A DNA stretch of 64,000 bases from Pantoea latae (lineage in GTDB: Bacteria > Pseudomonadota > Gammaproteobacteria > Enterobacterales > Enterobacteriaceae), in the NCBI RefSeq assembly GCF_002077695.1, contig NZ_MWUE01000016.1:151530-215529 (forward strand). Reading direction: 5' to 3'. The position numbers were made by a program, and so were the translations under genes. This document shows, in pieces, positions 44,424 through 55,267 of the stretch. Each line of letters begins with the position of its first letter. Positions within the stretch are counted from its first letter, which is position 1. The notes below the pieces were generated by a model. The model saw nothing but the letters and a program-made list of their open reading frames with translations. It ran no database searches and was not told where the DNA came from.

Positions 44424-46328
44424 TTATTCACCTTCATAGCCAGGCGGCACAGGGGCCGCATCCGGCAGAGCCGTATTGTTATCGCCCAGCATAATGTGGT
44501 CGAGGATCTGTCTCATTACCGTGCCGACCGCCGGGCCCGCGCCGCCGTTTTCCAGAATCATGGTGACGGCGACGCGCGGTTTGTCGTAGGGCGCGAAGGC
44601 GGTCATCAGTTTATGGTCGCGCAGCCGCTCGGCAATTTTGTGCGCGTTGTAGGTCTCATTCTCTTTCAGGCCGAAGACCTGCGCGGTGCCCGACTTGGCG
44701 GCGATTTTATAGGGCGCGTCGGCAAAGCTTTTATGGGCGGTGCCGTTAGCGCGGTTCGCCACGCCGTACATGCCGTCTTTGGCGATCTCCCAGTAGCCGG
44801 AGTGCACGTCACCGATCGGCTCGCCCGGCGGCTGGCGCCACGGCACCATGGTGCGGCCTTCGCGCGTGGCGCGCAGCAGGTGCGGCACTTTCACCACGCC
44901 GTCGTTAATCAGGATCATCATCGCCTTGTTCATTTGCAGCGGCGTTGCGGTCCAGTAGCCCTGGCCGATACCGACCGGGATGGTGTCGCCCTGATACCAC
45001 GGCTTTTTAAAGCGCTTCATTTTCCAGTCGCGCGTCGGCATGTTGCCGGCGCTCTCCTGCGGCAGATCGATGCCGGTGCGATGGCCGTAGCCAAATTTGT
45101 TCATCCACTCCGACAGGCGATCGATGCCCATGTCATAGGCCACCTGATAGAAGAAGGTGTCCGCCGACTCCTCCAGCGATTTGGTGACGTTAAGACGGCC
45201 GTGGCCCCATTTTTTCCAGTCGCGGTAGCGCTTTTCCGAGCCAGGCAGCTGCCACCAGCCGGGATCGAACAGGCTGGTGTTACGGTTTATCACGCCTGCG
45301 CTCAGTGCAGAGACCGCGACATAGGGCTTCACCGTCGACGCGGGCGGATAGGAGGCCTGAATGGCGCGGTTGTAGAGCGGACGGTTTTCGTCGCTCAGCA
45401 GCGCCCGGTAATCTTTACCTGAAATGCCGTCGACAAAAAGATTCGGATCGTAACTGGGTGTGGAGACCATCGCCAGGATTTCCCCGGTGCGCGGATCGCT
45501 CACCACCACCGCGGCGCGGCTGCCGGTCAGCAGGGTTTCGATATATTGCTGCAGCTTGAGATCGATAGTCAGCCAGATATCGCGTCCGGCCTGCGGCGAC
45601 TGCTCGTGCAGCTGGCGGATCACGCGGCCGCGGTTGTTGACCTCGACCTCTTCATAGCCGGTGATGCCGTGCAGCACATCTTCGTAGTAGCTCTCGATGC
45701 CCAGCTTGCCGATATCGTGCGTCGCGGCGTAGTTGGGCCATTTGCCCTCTTTGTCGAGGCGCGCCACGTCGCGGTCGTTGATTTTAGAGACGTAGCCGAC
45801 GACGTGCGTCAGGGTAGGGCCGTAGGGGTAGTAGCGGCGCTGATAGCCTTTGACCTCAACGCCGGGAAAACGGTACTGATTGACGGCGAAGCGCGCCACC
45901 TGCACGTCGTTAAGGCCGATTTTGACCGGAATCGAGGTAAAGCGACGCGAGCGTTTACGCTCTTTGTCGAAGGCGTCGAGATCCTCGTCGGTAATATCGA
46001 GCACCGGGCGCAGATCCTCGAGCGTTTGCTTGAGGTTGTCGACCTTCTCCGGCACCAGCTCCGCCTGATAGATGGTACGGTTAAGCGCCAGCGCGGTGCC
46101 GTTGCGGTCGTAGATAATGCCGCGGCTCGGCGCCACCGGCACCAGCTTGATGCGGTTTTCGTTGGAGCGGGTACTGTAATCTTCAAAGCGCAGGATTTGC
46201 AGGTGGTAAAGATTGACCACCAGTACGCTGGAAAGCACCAGAATTCCGAAGAAAGCAATTAATGCCCGACGGACAAAGAGTTTCTGCTCGGCGCTGTAAT
46301 CGCGAAAGGCGTTGCTTTGTAATTTCAT
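44424..46328 (-). CDS. mrdA: Penicillin-binding protein 2 (peptidoglycan transpeptidase MrdA)
   Basis: Class B PBP that cross-links lateral-wall peptidoglycan with RodA. 634 residues (E. coli 633). A cytoplasmic tail and one membrane helix (about 22-42) precede the dimerisation domain; the transpeptidase domain has STVK ([14 protein letters not shown]), the SxD-type second motif ([10 protein letters not shown]) and KSGT ([11 protein letters not shown]). 34 bases separate it from the rlmH stop. Confidence 0.97.
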   Translation of the reverse strand: MKLQSNAFRDYSAEQKLFVRRALIAFFGILVLSSVLVVNLYHLQILRFEDYSTRSNENRIKLVPVAPSRGIIYDRNGTALALNRTIYQAELVPEKVDNLKQTLEDLRPVLDITDEDLDAFDKERKRSRRFTSIPVKIGLNDVQVARFAVNQYRFPGVEVKGYQRRYYPYGPTLTHVVGYVSKINDRDVARLDKEGKWPNYAATHDIGKLGIESYYEDVLHGITGYEEVEVNNRGRVIRQLHEQSPQAGRDIWLTIDLKLQQYIETLLTGSRAAVVVSDPRTGEILAMVSTPSYDPNLFVDGISGKDYRALLSDENRPLYNRAIQASYPPASTVKPYVAVSALSAGVINRNTSLFDPGWWQLPGSEKRYRDWKKWGHGRLNVTKSLEESADTFFYQVAYDMGIDRLSEWMNKFGYGHRTGIDLPQESAGNMPTRDWKMKRFKKPWYQGDTIPVGIGQGYWTATPLQMNKAMMILINDGVVKVPHLLRATREGRTMVPWRQPPGEPIGDVHSGYWEIAKDGMYGVANRANGTAHKSFADAPYKIAAKSGTAQVFGLKENETYNAHKIAERLRDHKLMTAFAPYDKPRVAVTMILENGGAGPAVGTVMRQILDHIMLGDNNTALPDAAPVPPGYEGE

Positions 46329-46362
46329 CCGCTACTTAAAATGTCGGGGTTGGCCTTACCGT

Positions 46363-46833
46363 TTATTCACGATGATAAGGATGATTGGCGGTGATGCTCC
46401 AGGCGCGATAGAGGCTTTCGGCGACCAGCACGCGCACCAGCGGATGAGGCAGCGTCAACGCCGACAGCGACCAGCTCTGCTCGGCGGCGGCTTTGCAGGC
46501 GGGCGATAGCCCTTCCGGACCGCCAATCAACAGGCTGACGTCGCGGCCATCCTGCTTCCAGCGCTCCAGCTGCTGCGCAAGCTGGGGCGTTTCCCACGGC
46601 TGGCCGGGAATATCCAGCGTGACGATGCGATTGCCTTTGCCGGTTGCGGCCAGCATCGCCTCGCCCTCTTTTTCGAGGATGCGCTTGATATCGGCGTTTT
46701 TCCCGCGTTTTCCCGCCGGGACTTCGACCAGCTCCAGCGGCATATCTTTGGGAAAACGACGCAGATATTCAGTGAAGCCGGTCTGCACCCAGTCGGGCAT
46801 TTTGGTGCCTACGGCAACAAGCTGCAGTTTCAC
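46363..46833 (-). CDS. rlmH: 23S rRNA pseudouridine(1915) N3-methyltransferase RlmH
   Basis: SPOUT methyltransferase that acts on assembled 70S ribosomes. 156 residues (E. coli 155). The knot elements are [17 protein letters not shown] and [22 protein letters not shown]. Start is a GTG, as in E. coli, 3 bases after the rsfS stop, so translation is linked to rsfS. Confidence 0.96.
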   Translation of the reverse strand: MKLQLVAVGTKMPDWVQTGFTEYLRRFPKDMPLELVEVPAGKRGKNADIKRILEKEGEAMLAATGKGNRIVTLDIPGQPWETPQLAQQLERWKQDGRDVSLLIGGPEGLSPACKAAAEQSWSLSALTLPHPLVRVLVAESLYRAWSITANHPYHRE

Positions 46834-46836
46834 GCA

Positions 46837-47154
46837 TCAGCTCCAGAGTTTTTCCAGCTCGTAAAGCTGGCGGCTCTCTTCCTGCATCACATGGACGATG
46901 ACGTCGCCCAGATCGACCACCACCCAGTCAGCGGCGCTTTTACCGTCCACGCCGAGCGGCTTCAGGCCTGCGGCGCGCGACTCCTGCACCACGTGGTCGG
47001 CGATCGACGAGACGTGACGCGTGGAGGTGCCGGTACAGATGATCATGCAGTCGGTGATGCTGGATTTGCCCTGAACGTCGAGCGCAACGATATCCTGACC
47101 TTTAAGATCATCAATCTTATCAATAACGAACTCTTGGAGTGCTTTGCCTTGCAA
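46837..47154 (-). CDS. rsfS: Ribosome silencing factor RsfS
   Basis: Binds uL14 and blocks joining of ribosomal subunits in stationary phase. The TTG at 47154 gives [20 protein letters not shown], the E. coli start, and 105 residues, the E. coli length; GGGG lies 6 bases before it. The frame is open 20 codons further upstream, which would lengthen it without homology. Conserved core: [19 protein letters not shown] and [24 protein letters not shown]. Confidence 0.95.
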   Translation of the reverse strand: MQGKALQEFVIDKIDDLKGQDIVALDVQGKSSITDCMIICTGTSTRHVSSIADHVVQESRAAGLKPLGVDGKSAADWVVVDLGDVIVHVMQEESRQLYELEKLWS

Positions 47155-47273
47155 AAGGTTCCCCTTCAATACGGATAGTGGCGGGCCGGCTGCTGGCCCC
47201 GATAGGGCAGCCAAAAAATTAAGCCGCGCAGTATAGCATGTCTTTGCCTGCGCGATATATGCCCGGATCGCGG

Positions 47274-47918
47274 TTATTTCAGGTAGAGGCCCGCGCGATC
47301 GATATAGTCGATCACCGCCGCCGGCAGCAGGCTGTCGCAGGAGAGCCCCGCGCGGCGGCGGCGGCGAATTTCCGTGGCGGAGATATCCACCAGCGGCGTA
47401 TCGGCCAGCCAGATGGCGCCGGCGGGCTGCTGATGCAGCTGCGCCACGTCGCGCGCCAGATGGGTTTCCAGCCAGCGCTGCATCTCTGGCGACCCCATCT
47501 CAGCGGGATAGCCCGGACGCTTGCACACCAGCAGATGGGCGAAAGACAGCAGATCCTGCCAGCGATGCCAGCCTGACAGGTTCAGCAGCGAATCCTGGCC
47601 AATGATAAACGCCAGCGGCTGCTGCGGGCCACGCTCGGCGCGCAGCGCTTCCAGCGTTGCCACCGTCCATGACGGCGTGTCGCGCTGCAGTTCGCGCGTA
47701 TCGATGGCGAACAGCGGCCGATCCTGAATGGCGCAGCGCAGCATCTCGACGCGCTGCGTCGGGCTGGCTTCCGGCTGCGGGCGATGCGGCGGCACGTTGT
47801 TCGGCAGCAGCAGCACGCGGGCCAGGCCGGTCTGCTGCGCCAGCGCCTCCACCGGGCGTAAATGGCCGAAGTGCACCGGATCGAAGGTGCCGCCAAACAG
47901 GGCGTGAAGGTCAGACAC
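47274..47918 (-). CDS. nadD: Nicotinate-mononucleotide adenylyltransferase NadD
   Basis: Makes nicotinate adenine dinucleotide in NAD synthesis. 214 residues. The nucleotidyl-transferase motif [12 protein letters not shown] and the C-terminal ISATEIRRR are diagnostic. Start chosen as GTG 47918 ([10 protein letters not shown]), matching E. coli; a TTG two codons earlier is also possible. The first 8 bases overlap the end of holA, so the genes are coupled. Confidence 0.95.
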   Translation of the reverse strand: MSDLHALFGGTFDPVHFGHLRPVEALAQQTGLARVLLLPNNVPPHRPQPEASPTQRVEMLRCAIQDRPLFAIDTRELQRDTPSWTVATLEALRAERGPQQPLAFIIGQDSLLNLSGWHRWQDLLSFAHLLVCKRPGYPAEMGSPEMQRWLETHLARDVAQLHQQPAGAIWLADTPLVDISATEIRRRRRAGLSCDSLLPAAVIDYIDRAGLYLK

Positions 47919-48942
47919 TGGCAAAACTCGCAGGAAAGTGGCGATGACACAGCAGCAGCGACAGGGTTTCCAGCTGTGGCCAGATACGCTGCCCGTAATC
48001 CTGTTTCAGGGTTAATTCAATCTGCGCCAGCAGGTGAATGGCGCGCTGCAGGCGAGCGGCGTCGACGCGCTGCAGCGCCTCGGTAAACAGCGCGCGGCGG
48101 TTCTGCCAGATGCGCTGCTGATCCATTAAGGCGCGCAGCGGCTGCTGCGCCTGGTGGCGCTGCAGGTGCAGCAGCGTCAGCAGATCGCGCTGCAGGGTGC
48201 GCAGCAGGATCACCGGCTCGCTCTCCTCTTTTTCCAGCTGATGCAGGATATGCAGCGCGCGCTTGCTTTTGCCGGCTAACAGCGCGTCGACCCAGTGGAA
48301 AGGGGTGAAGTGCGCCGCGTCGCTGACCGCCTCTTCCACGCGCGGCAGCGTGAGCGTGCCGTCGGGCCAGAGCAGCGAGAGACGCTCCAGCGCCTGCGCC
48401 AGCGCCAGCAGATTGCCTTCATAGCAGTAGCAGAGCAGCTGGATCGCCGCGTCGTCCACGGAGAGCTTCATGCTTTTCGCGCGCGCCGCGACCCAGCGCG
48501 GCAGCTGCGCCTGTTCCGGCGTCTGGCAGGGCACCAGCACGCCGTGCGCGGCCAGCGCCTTGAACCAGGCGCTGTTCTCCTGCGCTTTGGTCAGCTTCGC
48601 CATGCGGCAAAGCAGCAAAATATCGGGGTGCAGCAGGCTCGCCAGCTTGTTCAGCTGTTCGGCCATGGCGGCGTTGGGGCCGTTTTCCGGGAACTGCAGC
48701 GTCATGGTCTGGCGCTGGGCGAACAGGCTGAGCGACTGGCAGCTGGCAAACAGGCTTTCCCAGTCGGTCTGCGCGTCGAGGGTAAAGCTGAAGTGCTCTT
48801 CAAACCCCTGCGCGGCGGCGGCGGCGCGCACCGCGTCGGCGCTCTCCTGCAGCAGCAGCGGCTCGTTGCCGGCTAACAAATAACAGGCGCGCAGCCCCTC
48901 ACGGAGCTGCGCGCCAAGTTGCTCAGGATAGATCCTGATCAT
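47911..48942 (-). CDS. holA: DNA polymerase III delta subunit HolA
   Basis: Clamp-loader subunit that opens the beta clamp. 343 residues (E. coli 343). Beginning [34 protein letters not shown] and the segments [28 protein letters not shown] match the family. The start overlaps the lptE stop by 4 nt, and the end overlaps nadD. Confidence 0.96.
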   Translation of the reverse strand: MIRIYPEQLGAQLREGLRACYLLAGNEPLLLQESADAVRAAAAAQGFEEHFSFTLDAQTDWESLFASCQSLSLFAQRQTMTLQFPENGPNAAMAEQLNKLASLLHPDILLLCRMAKLTKAQENSAWFKALAAHGVLVPCQTPEQAQLPRWVAARAKSMKLSVDDAAIQLLCYCYEGNLLALAQALERLSLLWPDGTLTLPRVEEAVSDAAHFTPFHWVDALLAGKSKRALHILHQLEKEESEPVILLRTLQRDLLTLLHLQRHQAQQPLRALMDQQRIWQNRRALFTEALQRVDAARLQRAIHLLAQIELTLKQDYGQRIWPQLETLSLLLCHRHFPASFASV

Positions 48943-49529
48943 TGCAGAGGCGTAGCGGAAGAGGAAGCCGCCGCGGGCACCGCAGGTTCGCTGGCCGACG
49001 CGGGCAGCGTCTCTTTGTGGTTCATCTGCGCCGCATGCACGGTCAGCAGCTTACGCACCAGCTGCTCCGCGGCGCGCTGGCGCATCTCCTGCACGATCAT
49101 ATCCTGCTCGGCATCTTTCGCCAGCGCCGCGTTCGGGTTGTCGAAGAACGAGCGATAGACCGTGGTGCTGATCGGGTAGAGGCCTTTGCCAGGCAGTAGC
49201 ACCTGTGCCGACACGCTCATCATCAGCGAATACTCCGCCGTAGTACCGCTGATAAACACCGAGGCGGTATCGCGACCCTGCACTTCGCCGCCGAGGCGCA
49301 GCGTAGGGATATCGGTGCGATTTTGCTTCGTATCTTCAACGATGGTGACGTTGTTGAGACGCAGCTGCTGACGCACCGTGCGCGCCAGCGGACCATAAGG
49401 GTCGCCGCTGTTTACGATCAGGGTTTTCAGCTCGGTCGGCACCTGAGTGGTGCCGCGCGGATGGAAACCACAGCCAGCGGTGATCGTCACCGCCAGCAGG
49501 ACAAACAGCCTGATAATCAGATGTCGCAC
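48939..49529 (-). CDS. lptE: LPS assembly lipoprotein LptE
   Basis: Outer-membrane lipoprotein that plugs and assembles LptD. 196 residues with a lipoprotein signal (TAGC, Cys20). Core motifs [20 protein letters not shown] and [25 protein letters not shown] match E. coli. The start is a GTG, as in E. coli, 14 bases after the leuS stop. The C-terminus ([18 protein letters not shown]) is a low-complexity tail. Confidence 0.96.
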   Translation of the reverse strand: MRHLIIRLFVLLAVTITAGCGFHPRGTTQVPTELKTLIVNSGDPYGPLARTVRQQLRLNNVTIVEDTKQNRTDIPTLRLGGEVQGRDTASVFISGTTAEYSLMMSVSAQVLLPGKGLYPISTTVYRSFFDNPNAALAKDAEQDMIVQEMRQRAAEQLVRKLLTVHAAQMNHKETLPASASEPAVPAAASSSATPLQ

Positions 49530-49543
49530 AGTTCCTCCTGAAC

Positions 49544-52126
49544 TTAACCTACGACCAGGTTAAGCAGTTTGCCGGGTACATAAATCACTTTGCGGATGGT
49601 GACGCCGTCAAGGTACTTCGCCACCAGGTGTTCCTGCGCCGCGCGAGCCTGAACCTGCTCCTGCGTCGCGTCGGCAGCCACGGTAATTTTACCACGGACT
49701 TTGCCGTTTACCTGTACCACCACCAGCAGCGACTCTTCCACCATCGCCGCGTCGTCCGCCACCGGCCAGTCAGCGTTGTCTACGCTGCCTTCGCCGCCCA
49801 GCTCCTGCCACAGCACATAGCTGGCGTGCGGGGTGAACGGATAGAGCATACGCACCACGGCCAGCAGCGCTTCCTGCATCAGCGCGCGATCCTGCTCGCT
49901 TTCCTGCGGCGCGCGCGCCAGTTTGTTCATCAGCTCCATAATCGCCGCGATGGCGGTATTGAAGGTCTGACGACGGCCGATGTCATCGGAGACTTTGGCG
50001 ATGGTTTTGTGCAGATCGCGGCGCAGCGCTTTCTGATCGTCATTAAGGCTGCTGAGATCCAGCGGCGTGGTCGCGCCTTTCGCCGTGTGCTCGTAAGCGA
50101 GTTTCCACACGCGCTTCAGGAAGCGGTTGGCGCCTTCAACGCCTGACTCCTGCCACTCCAGCGTCATTTCCGCCGGCGAGGCGAACATCATAAACAGGCG
50201 CACCGTGTCGGCGCCGTAGCGCTCGACCATCAGCTGCGGGTCGATGCCGTTGTTTTTCGACTTCGACATTTTGCTCATGCCGGCGTAGATCACCTCGCGG
50301 CCCTGCTTATCGGTCGCCTTGATGATGCGGCCTTTCTCGTCGCGCTCGACGGTGACGTCAACCGGCGAAACCCAGTTGCGTTCGCCGTTGGCGCCGACGT
50401 AGTAGAAGGCGTCCGCCAGCACCATGCCCTGACACAGCAGGCGCTTCGCCGGCTCGTTCGAGGTCACCAGACCCGCGTCGCGCAGCAGCTTGTGATAGAA
50501 GCGGAAGTAGAGCAGGTGCATGATGGCGTGCTCGATACCGCCGACATACTGATCCACCGGCAGCCAGTAGTTGGCCGCCGCTGGATCCAGCATGCCTTCA
50601 TCATAGTGGGTGCAGGTGTAGCGCGCGTAGTACCAGGAGGACTCCATAAAGGTGTCGAAGGTGTCGGTTTCACGCAGCGCCGGCTGGCCGTTGACGGTGG
50701 TTTTCGCCCACTCCGGGTCCGCTTTGATCGGGCTGGTAATGCCGTCCATCACCACATCTTCCGGCAGGATCACTGGCAGCTGGTCTTCCGGCGTCGGCAT
50801 TACGGTGCCGTCTTCCAGCGTCACCATCGGGATCGGCGCGCCCCAGTAGCGCTGACGGGAAACGCCCCAGTCGCGCAGGCGGTAGTTGACCTTGCGCACG
50901 CCGACGCCTTTAGCGGCCAGCGCGTCGGCGATGGCGTTGAAGCCCGCTTCATGGCTCAGGCCGTTGAATTCGCCAGAGTTGAACAGGGTGCCTTTTTCGG
51001 TCATGGCGGCGGCGCTGACGTCCGGCTCGCTGCCGTCCTGATTCAGCACCACCGGCGCGATTGGCAGATCGTATTTGGTGGCGAACTCCCAGTCGCGCTG
51101 GTCGTGCGCCGGCACCGCCATCACCGCACCGGTGCCGTACTCCATCAGCACGAAGTTGGCGACCCACACCGGCACCTTATCGCCGGTCAGCGGATGGATG
51201 GCGAACAGGCCGGTGGCCATGCCTTTTTTCTCCATCGTCGCCATATCGGCTTCGGCCACTTTGGTGTTGCGGCATTCGGCGATAAAGTCAGCCAGCACCG
51301 GGTTGCCCATCGAAGCCTGCAGCGCCAGCGGATGGCCGGCGGCGACCGCGACGTAGGTGGCGCCGAGGAAGGTGTCCGGGCGCGTGGTGTAAACGGTGAC
51401 CTTCTCTTCGCTGTCGGCGACGTCAAAGGTGATCTCAACCCCTTCAGAGCGGCCGATCCAGTTACGCTGCATGGTTTTGACCTGCTCAGGCCACTCTTCC
51501 AGCGTGTCGAGATCGTTGAGCAGCTCATCGGCATAGTCGGTAATTTTCACGAACCACTGCGGGATCTCTTTACGCTCAACTTTGGTGTCGCAGCGCCAGC
51601 AGCAGCCGTCGATTACCTGCTCGTTGGCCAGCACCGTCTGATCGTTCGGGCACCAGTTCACCGCCGAGGTTTTTTTATAAACCAGGCCTTTCTCATACAG
51701 TTTGGTGAAGAACCACTGCTCCCAGCGGTAATATTCCGGCTTGCAGGTCGCCAGCTCGCGGCTCCAGTCATAGCCGAAGCCCAGCAGTTTCAGCTGGTTC
51801 TTCATGTATTCGATATTGTCGTAGGTCCAGGGAGCGGGCGCGGTGTTGTTTTTTACCGCGGCGCCTTCCGCCGGCAGGCCGAACGCATCCCAGCCGATCG
51901 GCTGCAGCACGTTTTTGCCGAGCATACGCTGGTAACGGGCGATGACGTCGCCGATGGTGTAGTTACGCACGTGGCCCATATGTAGGCGGCCGGAAGGATA
52001 GGGCAGCATGGAGAGGCAGTAATATTTCTCTTTGCTCTCATCTTCGGTCACTTTGAACGTTTGGTTCTCGTCCCAGTGTTGCTGGACGCGGGATTCTATC
52101 TCTTCCGGGCGGTATTGCTCTTGCAT
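49544..52126 (-). CDS. leuS: Leucyl-tRNA synthetase
   Basis: 860 residues, the E. coli length. HMGH in [14 protein letters not shown], the CP1 editing domain ([22 protein letters not shown]), and KMSKS in [14 protein letters not shown]. The zinc-binding loops [21 protein letters not shown] are also present. Charges tRNA-Leu in the cytoplasm and starts the leuS-lptE-holA-nadD unit. Its ATG lies 224 bases from the divergent ybeL start. Confidence 0.98.
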   Translation of the reverse strand: MQEQYRPEEIESRVQQHWDENQTFKVTEDESKEKYYCLSMLPYPSGRLHMGHVRNYTIGDVIARYQRMLGKNVLQPIGWDAFGLPAEGAAVKNNTAPAPWTYDNIEYMKNQLKLLGFGYDWSRELATCKPEYYRWEQWFFTKLYEKGLVYKKTSAVNWCPNDQTVLANEQVIDGCCWRCDTKVERKEIPQWFVKITDYADELLNDLDTLEEWPEQVKTMQRNWIGRSEGVEITFDVADSEEKVTVYTTRPDTFLGATYVAVAAGHPLALQASMGNPVLADFIAECRNTKVAEADMATMEKKGMATGLFAIHPLTGDKVPVWVANFVLMEYGTGAVMAVPAHDQRDWEFATKYDLPIAPVVLNQDGSEPDVSAAAMTEKGTLFNSGEFNGLSHEAGFNAIADALAAKGVGVRKVNYRLRDWGVSRQRYWGAPIPMVTLEDGTVMPTPEDQLPVILPEDVVMDGITSPIKADPEWAKTTVNGQPALRETDTFDTFMESSWYYARYTCTHYDEGMLDPAAANYWLPVDQYVGGIEHAIMHLLYFRFYHKLLRDAGLVTSNEPAKRLLCQGMVLADAFYYVGANGERNWVSPVDVTVERDEKGRIIKATDKQGREVIYAGMSKMSKSKNNGIDPQLMVERYGADTVRLFMMFASPAEMTLEWQESGVEGANRFLKRVWKLAYEHTAKGATTPLDLSSLNDDQKALRRDLHKTIAKVSDDIGRRQTFNTAIAAIMELMNKLARAPQESEQDRALMQEALLAVVRMLYPFTPHASYVLWQELGGEGSVDNADWPVADDAAMVEESLLVVVQVNGKVRGKITVAADATQEQVQARAAQEHLVAKYLDGVTIRKVIYVPGKLLNLVVG

Positions 52127-52350
52127 GGCAGCCTGTGGTCCTTAATGAATAACGCTTAGCTTACTTTAAGATCCGCATAGCATACCCATATGGCTGCCGG
52201 TCAACAACACTTCACCGCCCTGATGCGGCGATTTCTCGCGGAAGGCCGCATCCCTTTGCGCGATTCCGATCCGCTTTCCGAAACAACCAGGCAAGCGGCG
52301 CAAAGCGGCTAAACTTAAAGCTGGCTTATCCGCGCAGAAAGGAGAACAAA

Positions 52351-52839
52351 ATGAACAAAGTGGCGCAAATTTACCGTGAGTCCCTGGCCGCGCTGACCGA
52401 GCGTCTGCGCCACGGCGATCGGGATATCGACGCGCTGGTGACCGCGCGTCGTCAGCAGCTGATGGCGAGCGAGTCCGCAACGCCGGGCGAGATCGATCAG
52501 GCGCTGGCGGCGGTTCGCCGCGATTTAGAGGAGTTTGCACGCAGCTATCAGGAGGTGCATCAGCCAGAAAGCGTCAGCGATTCGCTGTTTATGCGCGTGA
52601 TACGTGAGAGTCTGTGGAAAGAGCTGGCGGATATCACCGACAAGAGCCAGCTGGAGTGGCGCGAGGTGTTTCAGGATCTGCATCATCACGGCGTGTATCA
52701 GAGCGGCGAAGTGGTCGGGCTGGGCAATCTGGTGTGCGAGAAGTGTCACTTTACCCGCGCGATTTATACCCCAGAGACGTTAACGCGCTGCCCGGAGTGC
52801 GGACACGATCAGTTCCAGCGCCAGCCGTTTGAGCCGTAA
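52351..52839 (+). CDS. ybeL: DUF1451 zinc-ribbon protein YbeL
   Basis: 162 residues (E. coli 160). Helical N-terminal part, then a C-terminal zinc ribbon with CEKC and CPEC pairs (about 128-131 and 149-152, LVCEKCHFTRAIYTPETLTRCPECG). Cytosolic, function unknown. AAGGAGA precedes the ATG. Divergent from leuS. A 10-bp hairpin lies past the stop. Confidence 0.93.
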   Translation: MNKVAQIYRESLAALTERLRHGDRDIDALVTARRQQLMASESATPGEIDQALAAVRRDLEEFARSYQEVHQPESVSDSLFMRVIRESLWKELADITDKSQLEWREVFQDLHHHGVYQSGEVVGLGNLVCEKCHFTRAIYTPETLTRCPECGHDQFQRQPFEP

Positions 52840-52876
52840 GACGATGCGCGCGAGACGATTGTGCTAACGCGGATAA

Positions 52877-52908
52877 GATGGCCCGATTGCAAAGGCGTTC
52901 GGGCCATC
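52877..52908. terminator. Hairpin between ybeL and gltL
   Basis: Perfect 10-bp arms GATGGCCCGA/TCGGGCCATC enclose a 12-base loop between two convergent genes. There is no T-tract on either side; it may block read-through or mark transcript ends. Confidence 0.45.
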
Positions 52909-52968
52909 TCCTCCACTTGCCAGGCGAATGCGCCGTCGTTCAGTGCTTAACGACGCGCGCCGGGTTAA

Positions 52969-53694
52969 TTAGTGCAGAATTTTCGCCAGAAAATCCTTCG
53001 CGCGATCCGACTGCGGATTATTAAAGAAGTCATCTTTACGCGTGTCTTCGATAATCTTCCCTTCATCCATAAAGATCACGCGGTTGGCCACTTTACGGGC
53101 GAAGCCCATTTCGTGCGTCACCACCATCATGGTCATGCCTTCCTGCGCCAGCTCCACCATCACGTCGAGCACTTCATTGATCATTTCTGGATCGAGCGCC
53201 GAGGTTGGCTCGTCGAACAGCATGGCGATAGGATCCATGCAAAGCGCGCGGGCGATCGCTACGCGCTGCTGCTGGCCGCCCGACAGCTGGCCGGGAAACT
53301 TCTGCGCATGCGCGGTCAGCCCGACGCGATCCAGCAGCTTCAGACCTTTATCCCGTGCGGCGGCCTTGTCGCGCTTTAGCACTTTCACCTGCGCCAGCAC
53401 CAGGTTGTCGATGATGCTGAGGTGGGGAAACAGCTCGAAGTGCTGGAACACCATGCCGACCTTGCTGCGCAGCTGCGCCAGGTTGGTTTTCTTGTTATTC
53501 ACCTCGGTGCCGTTCACCAGAATATTGCCTTGCTGAATCGGCTCCAGCCCGTTAACGGTCTTTATCAGGGTCGATTTGCCCGAGCCGGACGGCCCGCACA
53601 CCACCACCACTTCCCCTTTCTGAACTTCGGTCGTGCAGTCGGTCAGCACCTGAAAGTGACCATACCACTTAGAAACGTTTTTCAGGTTAATCAT
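52969..53694 (-). CDS. gltL: Glutamate/aspartate ABC transporter ATP-binding protein GltL
   Basis: 241 residues, same length as E. coli. Walker [10 protein letters not shown], signature LSGGQQQR, Walker [16 protein letters not shown]-loop [15 protein letters not shown]. Last gene of gltIJKL; its ATG follows the gltK stop directly. Powers glutamate/aspartate uptake. Confidence 0.97.
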   Translation of the reverse strand: MINLKNVSKWYGHFQVLTDCTTEVQKGEVVVVCGPSGSGKSTLIKTVNGLEPIQQGNILVNGTEVNNKKTNLAQLRSKVGMVFQHFELFPHLSIIDNLVLAQVKVLKRDKAAARDKGLKLLDRVGLTAHAQKFPGQLSGGQQQRVAIARALCMDPIAMLFDEPTSALDPEMINEVLDVMVELAQEGMTMMVVTHEMGFARKVANRVIFMDEGKIIEDTRKDDFFNNPQSDRAKDFLAKILH

Positions 53695-54372
53695 TTAAAC
53701 CGTCCTTTTTCTTTTTAGATAGCCGACCAACAATGACGCGCTCAGGCTGATAACGAAATAGACCAGACCGGCGAAGAGAACCATTTCTACCTGGGTGCCG
53801 TCGCGCTCGCCGATGGTCGAGGCGGTGCGGAAGAAATCGGCCAGGCTCAGTACATACACCAGCGAGGTGTCCTGAAACAGCACGATGCCCTGCGTCAGCA
53901 GCAGCGGCACCATGGCGCGAAACGCCTGCGGTAGAATAATCAGCTGCATCGACTGCCAGTGCGTCATACCCAGCGCCAGCGCGGCGTTACCCTGTCCACG
54001 TGAGATACTGATGATGCCGGCACGAATAATTTCTGAGTAGTACGCCGCTTCAAACAGCGAAAAAGCGACCATGGCTGAAATCAGTCGGATATCGGTTTTC
54101 GGCGACAGGCCCAGCACCTGCTGCAGGAAACTCGGCACCACCAGATAGAACCACAGCAGCACCATCACCAGCGGCACCGAGCGGAACAGGTTGACATAAA
54201 TTTTGGCGAACCAGCTGATTGGCTTAAAGGTCGACAGCCGCATCACCGCCAGCAGCGTGCCCCAGATAATGCCGAACACCACCGCGGTCACGGTGATCTT
54301 CAGCGTAATCACCATGCCGTTAAGCAGGTAGGGCAGGCTGGGAGGAATCGAACTCCAGTCAAACTCGTACAT
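53695..54372 (-). CDS. gltK: Glutamate/aspartate ABC transporter permease GltK
   Basis: 225 residues (E. coli 224), about five membrane segments, EAA loop [44 protein letters not shown]. It forms the channel with GltJ. Its ATG overlaps the gltJ stop by one base, and its stop abuts gltL. Confidence 0.97.
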   Translation of the reverse strand: MYEFDWSSIPPSLPYLLNGMVITLKITVTAVVFGIIWGTLLAVMRLSTFKPISWFAKIYVNLFRSVPLVMVLLWFYLVVPSFLQQVLGLSPKTDIRLISAMVAFSLFEAAYYSEIIRAGIISISRGQGNAALALGMTHWQSMQLIILPQAFRAMVPLLLTQGIVLFQDTSLVYVLSLADFFRTASTIGERDGTQVEMVLFAGLVYFVISLSASLLVGYLKRKRTV

Positions 54373-55112
54373 TATTTTCCTCCCAGATTACCCGGCAGGC
54401 GCACCTTGCGCTCCACCAGACTCATAATCAGCATGATCACCAGGTTAATGGCGATGTAGGCCAGGGTAATCGCGGTAAACGACTCGTAGGCGTGCGCCGA
54501 ATAGTCGAGCAGCTTGCCCGCCTGCGCCGCCATATCCACCAGACCGATGGTCGAGGCGATAGCGGAGTTTTTCACCAGGTTAAGCATTTCCGAGGTCATC
54601 GGCGGCACAATCACGCGGTAGGCGTTGGGCAGCAGCACGTAGCGATAGGTCTGCGGCAGGGTCAAACCCATCGCCAGACCGGCGTTCTTCTGCCCGCGCG
54701 GCAGCGATTGAATGGCGGCACGCACCTGCTCGCAGACGCGGGCGGCGGTAAACAGGCCGAGACAGATCACCGAGGCGGTAAAGAACTGGATATTGGGATC
54801 CAGCTCCGATTTAAACCACATGCCGAGCTTTTCGCCCACCAGCTCCGGCACCACCAGATACCAGAAGAAGAACTGCACGATCAGCGGAATGTTGCGGAAC
54901 AGCTCTACGTAGCAGGTGCCGATCGCCGCCAGCAAGCGGTTAGGCGCGGTACGCAGAATGCCAAATAAGGAACCTACAAAAAAGGCGATAATCCAGGCGC
55001 AGCAGGAGACCGCAATGGTCACCTGAAATCCGGACCACAGCCAGCCAAGGTAGGTCGTGTTGCCGAACGGGGCCTGTTCGAGAAAAATGCCCCAGTTCCA
55101 GTCGATACCCAT
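54372..55112 (-). CDS. gltJ: Glutamate/aspartate ABC transporter permease GltJ
   Basis: 246 residues (E. coli 246), HisM/HisQ type with EAA loop [40 protein letters not shown]. Its ribosome site GGAG follows directly after the T-tract of the terminator hairpin at 55126-55149, so read-through past that hairpin is needed to express gltJKL. Confidence 0.97.
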   Translation of the reverse strand: MGIDWNWGIFLEQAPFGNTTYLGWLWSGFQVTIAVSCCAWIIAFFVGSLFGILRTAPNRLLAAIGTCYVELFRNIPLIVQFFFWYLVVPELVGEKLGMWFKSELDPNIQFFTASVICLGLFTAARVCEQVRAAIQSLPRGQKNAGLAMGLTLPQTYRYVLLPNAYRVIVPPMTSEMLNLVKNSAIASTIGLVDMAAQAGKLLDYSAHAYESFTAITLAYIAINLVIMLIMSLVERKVRLPGNLGGK

Positions 55113-55125
55113 AACGAGCTCCGGT

Positions 55126-55149
55126 AAAAAAGGGTAGCGAAGCTACCCT
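55126..55149 (-). terminator. Internal terminator between gltI and gltJ
   Basis: On the minus strand an 8-bp stem AGGGTAGC/GCTACCCT with a 3-base loop is followed by five or six T. It should lower gltJKL expression relative to gltI. Confidence 0.8.
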
Positions 55150-55267
55150 GAAGATTGATGAACGGCGTCTGTGTGGCCTGCTTCAGGGGAACGACCTGAG
55201 CAGGGTGTCTGTCCGCGCCGGGTTTTCAGCAATCGAGAGGGCAGCGAGGCCGCCCTTGTTGTCGTTG
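55126..55267 (-). ncRNA. Candidate SroC-type sRNA from the gltI 3' region
   Basis: In E. coli and Salmonella the gltI-gltJ gap yields SroC, an RNA released by RNase E that sponges GcvB and ends at the internal terminator. Here the gap is 155 bases, same strand and order, and ends in the same kind of terminator. I identify it by position and terminator only; the sequence similarity was not checked, and the 5' end may lie inside gltI. Confidence 0.5.

Noticed and set aside
50492..51985. A 497-codon plus-strand frame inside leuS
   Set aside because: Antisense shadow of leuS, explained by codon bias; no ribosome site or recognisable protein.
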